A DNA stretch of 7,861 nucleotides from SIG588 sp045533175 (GTDB taxonomy: Bacteria; Bacillota; Clostridia; Oscillospirales; Acutalibacteraceae): contig JAZSHJ010000131.1 of the NCBI GenBank assembly GCA_045533175.1, positions 1 to 7,861 on the forward strand, written 5' to 3'. The translations under genes were made by a program, and so were the position numbers. Shown in pieces: positions 5,291-7,861 of the stretch. A model generated the notes under the pieces. That model was given only the letters and a program-made list of their open reading frames with translations, did not search any database and had not been told where the DNA came from. Each line of letters starts with the position of its first letter. Position 1 is the stretch's first letter.

Positions 5291-6565
5291 ATGATGTATG
5301 TTGCCCTTGTAATGTTTGCCGTTGCATACGTTTTGATGCTGGTATTCAGTAAACAGCGACCGTATATCGCTCTTGCCGTCGCGTTGGTTTTTGTTGTGTC
5401 CGGTATGTTGCCGTTGGGCAACCTCGCGGGCGCCATTGACTTTAACGTTCTTTTGATGATCGCGGGAACGATGGGGATCGTTTCGCTTTTCATCGAAAGT
5501 CAAATGCCCGCATTTCTTGCCGATCTCATCATGGAAAAGGTGCCGAACGTCCGTTGGGCGGCGGTGGCCATGGCGTTGTTTGCGGGTGGTATTTCCGCGT
5601 TTGTGGACAATGTGGCAACGGTGCTGATGATCGCGCCCGTGGCACTTGAAATTTGCCGAAAGTTGAAAACCAACCCTGTCCCGTTTATCATTGCCGTTGC
5701 GGTGTCGTCCAACCTGCAGGGGGCGGCCACGTTGGTGGGCGACACCACCGCCATTATGCTCGGTTCGGCATTGGACATGAGCTTCACGGATTTCTTTTGG
5801 TACAAAGATTGCCCCGGCATGTTCTTTGCTGTGGAATTGGGGGCGGTGTTATCAGCCGTCATTTTGCTGTTCCTTTTCCGCAACGAGAAAGCACCCATCC
5901 CCCCTTCGCAAGAACGCACCAAGGTTACCGATTACGTGCCGACCGTCTTGTTGCTTGGAACGGTCTTTCTGTTGATCGTGGCTTCATTCGTCCCCAACAA
6001 ACCGCGCATAACCAACGGTCTTATCTGTTGCGGATTGCTTGCTGTCGGCCTGGTTCACAATGTTGTGAAAAAGAAAACAGCGGCCGCCGTGCTGTCGCCG
6101 CTGAAAGAGATCGACTATGAAACCATCGGTCTTTTGCTTGGCCTGTTCTTGATGATCGGCGGCATTGCCGAACAAGGCGTGATCGATGCCGCCGCCGATC
6201 TTTTGGCCAAAGCAGGCGGCGGAAATCTGTTCGTGTTGTATACGGTGATTGTCTGGGCCTCCGTGCTGATCTCCGCGTTTATTGACAACATCCCTTACGT
6301 GGCCACGATGATTCCCGTGATCGGCGGATTGGCCGCCGCGTTACATATAGATCCCACAGTGCTGTATTTCGGTTTACTGTCGGGTGCAACGCTGGGCGGA
6401 AACTGCACGCCCATCGGCGCCTCTGCCAACATTACGGGCATCGGCATCCTTCGCAAAGAAGGGTACACCGTGAAAAATGCCGATTTTTTTAAAATCGGCA
6501 TTCCGTTCACTTTGGCGGCCGTCACTCCGGCGTACGTCTGCCTTTGGCTTATGTACGGAATATGA
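5291..6565 (+). CDS. ArsB/NhaD/SLC13-superfamily ion transporter
   Basis: The 424-residue protein is almost entirely hydrophobic, with roughly ten or eleven membrane segments, as in the ion-transporter superfamily (ArsB, NhaD, CitM, SLC13). It shows the two-fold internal repeat of that fold: AFVDNVATVLMIAPVALEI at 103-121 is echoed by AFIDNIPYVATMIPV at 329-343. The VGDTTAIMLG loop (149-158) is echoed by LGGNCTPIGASANI (368-381). These paired helix-break regions form the ion and substrate site in relatives. Substrate could be a carboxylate, sulfate, arsenite or simply cations; motifs alone do not decide it, and no arsenic-resistance genes are nearby. The start at 5291 is preceded by AGGAGGT with a somewhat long 10-base gap. 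An ATG directly after the AGGAGGT (5281) is in the wrong frame. The same frame is open back to 5075, but that stretch overlaps the relic and is charged, unlike the protein. A terminator follows at once. Confidence 0.85.
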   Translation: MMYVALVMFAVAYVLMLVFSKQRPYIALAVALVFVVSGMLPLGNLAGAIDFNVLLMIAGTMGIVSLFIESQMPAFLADLIMEKVPNVRWAAVAMALFAGGISAFVDNVATVLMIAPVALEICRKLKTNPVPFIIAVAVSSNLQGAATLVGDTTAIMLGSALDMSFTDFFWYKDCPGMFFAVELGAVLSAVILLFLFRNEKAPIPPSQERTKVTDYVPTVLLLGTVFLLIVASFVPNKPRITNGLICCGLLAVGLVHNVVKKKTAAAVLSPLKEIDYETIGLLLGLFLMIGGIAEQGVIDAAADLLAKAGGGNLFVLYTVIVWASVLISAFIDNIPYVATMIPVIGGLAAALHIDPTVLYFGLLSGATLGGNCTPIGASANITGIGILRKEGYTVKNADFFKIGIPFTLAAVTPAYVCLWLMYGI

Positions 6566-6570
6566 GTAAA

Positions 6571-6608
6571 AAGCGAGCGCGGCTGCGTAGTGGCAGTCGC
6601 GCTCGCTT
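6571..6608. terminator. Bidirectional terminator between the convergent transporter and mrnC genes
   Basis: A 16-bp stem (6571-6586 with 6593-6608; one G-U pair on the plus-strand RNA) has a 6-base loop GTAGTG. It starts five bases after the transporter stop and ends two bases before the mrnC stop. On the plus strand it is followed by GTTTATTCTT. On the minus strand it is followed by a run of T residues from TAAAAAG. One hairpin therefore can stop both converging transcripts, better in the mrnC direction. Confidence 0.88.
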
Positions 6609-6610
6609 GT

Positions 6611-7003
6611 TTATTCTTCCAATGCCGCCATCGCTTCACGGAACAATTCCCGCAAGCGGTCGCGTTGCCCATCCAGATAGAGATACCCAAACAGCGCCTC
6701 CAACCCCGTGGCGCGGTGGTATTCCGGCGAATTGCGGGTAGTGTGGGCATTGCGCCCGCGACGAAACACCGCTTCTTCTGTTTCGGTCAGCAACGGAAGA
6801 AGACGTTCCATTGCCACGGCTTGTGCTTCGGCGCGCACCAGATCCACCGACGCCTTGTGTAACGTGCCGACGGGACGGTTGGCTTCACAGGCGAGGTGCT
6901 CTCGCACCATCAACCCATACACACCGTCCCCCACAAACGCAAGAGTCAGCGGACTGAGCGAAGAGGGGGTGACACCCTCTGTCAGCAAACGCGAGGTTTC
7001 CAT
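6611..7003 (-). CDS. mrnC: Mini-ribonuclease III (MrnC)
   Basis: The 130-residue product is a stand-alone RNase III catalytic domain without a double-stranded-RNA-binding domain, the hallmark of Mini-III. Key parts are LSPLTLAFVGDGVYGLMVREHL (catalytic-site Asp26), the basic RGRNAHTTRNS segment, and RATGLEALFGYLYLDG with the second acidic site residue, Glu102. In Bacillus the dimeric enzyme matures 23S rRNA by trimming the helix formed by its ends. Gly30 sits where many relatives have Glu in GDAVYE, a minor departure. The segment between RGRNA and the second active-site helix is shorter than in Bacillus. The ATG at 7003 is 12 bases after the obg stop, with a GGGGGTAGG stretch as binding site. 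The pair is therefore probably cotranscribed, joining a ribosome-assembly GTPase with an rRNA-maturing nuclease. Confidence 0.92.
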   Translation of the reverse strand: METSRLLTEGVTPSSLSPLTLAFVGDGVYGLMVREHLACEANRPVGTLHKASVDLVRAEAQAVAMERLLPLLTETEEAVFRRGRNAHTTRNSPEYHRATGLEALFGYLYLDGQRDRLRELFREAMAALEE

Positions 7004-7015
7004 AACCTACCCCCG

Positions 7016-7861
7016 TTAATTCACAAATTCAAAGTCAAAGTCATACAGGCTGACGGTGTCGCCTTCCTGCACGCCCGCTTCGCGCAACGCGTCGATAACG
7101 CCCGACGATTGCAAAAGACGCTGGAAATACTGCAAACTCTCGTAATCGTCGATATCCACCGTGCGCAACACGGGGAGCAACCAATCTGCCTCCACGAAAT
7201 ACACGCCGTCGTGCACTTCGATTACGGGGCGACGGGCGGTTTCTTCTACCTCCACCACGGGTGCGTCGGGTTCAAACGCACGGATAGGCGGCAGCGTTTG
7301 CAACTGCTCGGCACACGCCTTAATGAGTTCTTCGGTGCCGTGTGCGATCGCCGCCATCATGGGGAAGAAGCGGTAGCCGCGCTTTTCCATTTCGGCGGCA
7401 AAGGCTTCCACCTTATCGTCATCGGTCAAATCGCATTTGTTGCCCGCCACGATCATGGGACGAGAGGCGAGTTCGGGATTGAACTCTTTCAACTCACGGT
7501 TGATGGTGTCGAAATCCTCCAGCGGATCGCGTCCTTCGCTGCCCGCCACATCCACCACGTGCACCAGCAAGCGACAGCGTTCCACGTGGCGAAGGAAGTC
7601 ATGACCCAAACCTACCCCCTCGGATGCGCCCTCGATGATGCCGGGGATATCTGCCATCACGAAGGACACCCCTTCGGTGACGCGCACCACGCCCAGCACC
7701 GGTGACAGGGTGGTGAAATGATAATCCGCAATAGCAGGCTTCGCTTCACTCACCACCGACACGAGGGTGGATTTGCCCACGTTGGGAAAACCGACCAAGC
7801 CGACGTCTGCCAACAACTTGAGTTCCAAGCGCAGTTCGGGCGCTTCGCCCGGAATGCCGGG
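7016..7861 (-). CDS. obg: Obg/CgtA GTPase, 5' end cut by window edge
   Basis: The visible 281 residues begin in the tail of the glycine-rich N-terminal Obg fold (PGIPGEAPELRLELKLLADV); about 145 N-terminal residues lie beyond the window. The GTPase domain follows: G1 GFPNVGKS at visible residues 24-31, switch I DYHFTTLSPVLGVV, G3 DIPGIIEGASEGVGLG, and G4 NKCDL. The G5 region reads MMAAIAHGTEEL instead of the commoner ISAxTGxG. The last 70 or so residues form the OCT domain (FVEADWLLPVLRTVDIDDYE and ending in DFEFVN), common in Bacillota and Actinomycetota. Obg binds the large ribosomal subunit during assembly, is essential in most bacteria, and links to ppGpp signalling. An internal TTG at 7828 could look like a start but lies within the conserved domain boundary, so it is not the true start. 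mrnC follows by 12 bp. Confidence 0.96.
   Translation of the reverse strand, partial: PGIPGEAPELRLELKLLADVGLVGFPNVGKSTLVSVVSEAKPAIADYHFTTLSPVLGVVRVTEGVSFVMADIPGIIEGASEGVGLGHDFLRHVERCRLLVHVVDVAGSEGRDPLEDFDTINRELKEFNPELASRPMIVAGNKCDLTDDDKVEAFAAEMEKRGYRFFPMMAAIAHGTEELIKACAEQLQTLPPIRAFEPDAPVVEVEETARRPVIEVHDGVYFVEADWLLPVLRTVDIDDYESLQYFQRLLQSSGVIDALREAGVQEGDTVSLYDFDFEFVN

Noticed and set aside
6962..6980. AGAGGG/CCCTCT inverted repeat in the start of mrnC
   Set aside because: The stem has only six pairs with a seven-base loop inside coding sequence and no T-tract. It is probably codon-driven chance.
6896..7705. Plus-strand frame of 269 codons
   Set aside because: It is antisense to obg and mrnC, which have full family motifs.

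Overview
This 7.9 kb window looks like chromosomal DNA from a moderately GC-rich Bacillota, most likely a Clostridia / Oscillospiraceae-type bacterium. That is inferred from the gene set (DarA, Mini-RNase III, RicT, a QueT-type ECF component), from the conserved Bacillota order darA-holB-ricT, and from good sigma-A-like promoters and purine-rich Shine-Dalgarno sites. It is mostly housekeeping DNA. I see no CRISPR array, phage, insertion sequence, tRNA or rRNA.

Left arm, minus strand (about 2540 down to 1): one tightly packed operon reads leftwards as queT, darA, holB, ricT. The gaps are 12 bp, a 1-base stop/start overlap, and 23 bp. A near-consensus promoter (TTGACA, 17 bp, TATCAT) sits upstream, followed by a short leader whose hairpin and A-rich tail, ending on the queT ribosome binding site, resemble a class I preQ1 riboswitch. 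The products are a queuosine-precursor transporter subunit, a c-di-AMP-binding PII-like protein, the clamp-loader delta-prime subunit, and an iron-sulfur protein of RNase Y-dependent mRNA maturation (cut by the window edge).

Middle, plus strand (2573-4936): a YgjP/DUF45-type zinc metalloprotease gene is divergent from queT. It is followed by a separately promoted pair: a TtcA-like tRNA-thiolation enzyme and a predicted lipoprotein with a ComEC-like metallo-beta-lactamase fold. A strong intrinsic terminator closes this unit.

Right-centre, plus strand (4999-6608): a frameshifted and truncated relic of a Na/phosphate cotransporter (NptA/PF02690 type) keeps a good ribosome binding site. Directly behind it lies an intact 424-residue ArsB/SLC13-type ion transporter. 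A 16-bp hairpin then serves as a terminator from both sides.

Right arm, minus strand (7861 down to 6611): the 3' two thirds of obg, then mrnC (Mini-RNase III) 12 bp downstream, converging on the shared terminator.

The most interesting points are the candidate preQ1 riboswitch heading an operon that also carries c-di-AMP sensing, replication and RNA-maturation genes, and the transporter relic next to an intact, unrelated transporter. I found no convincing wholly new system.
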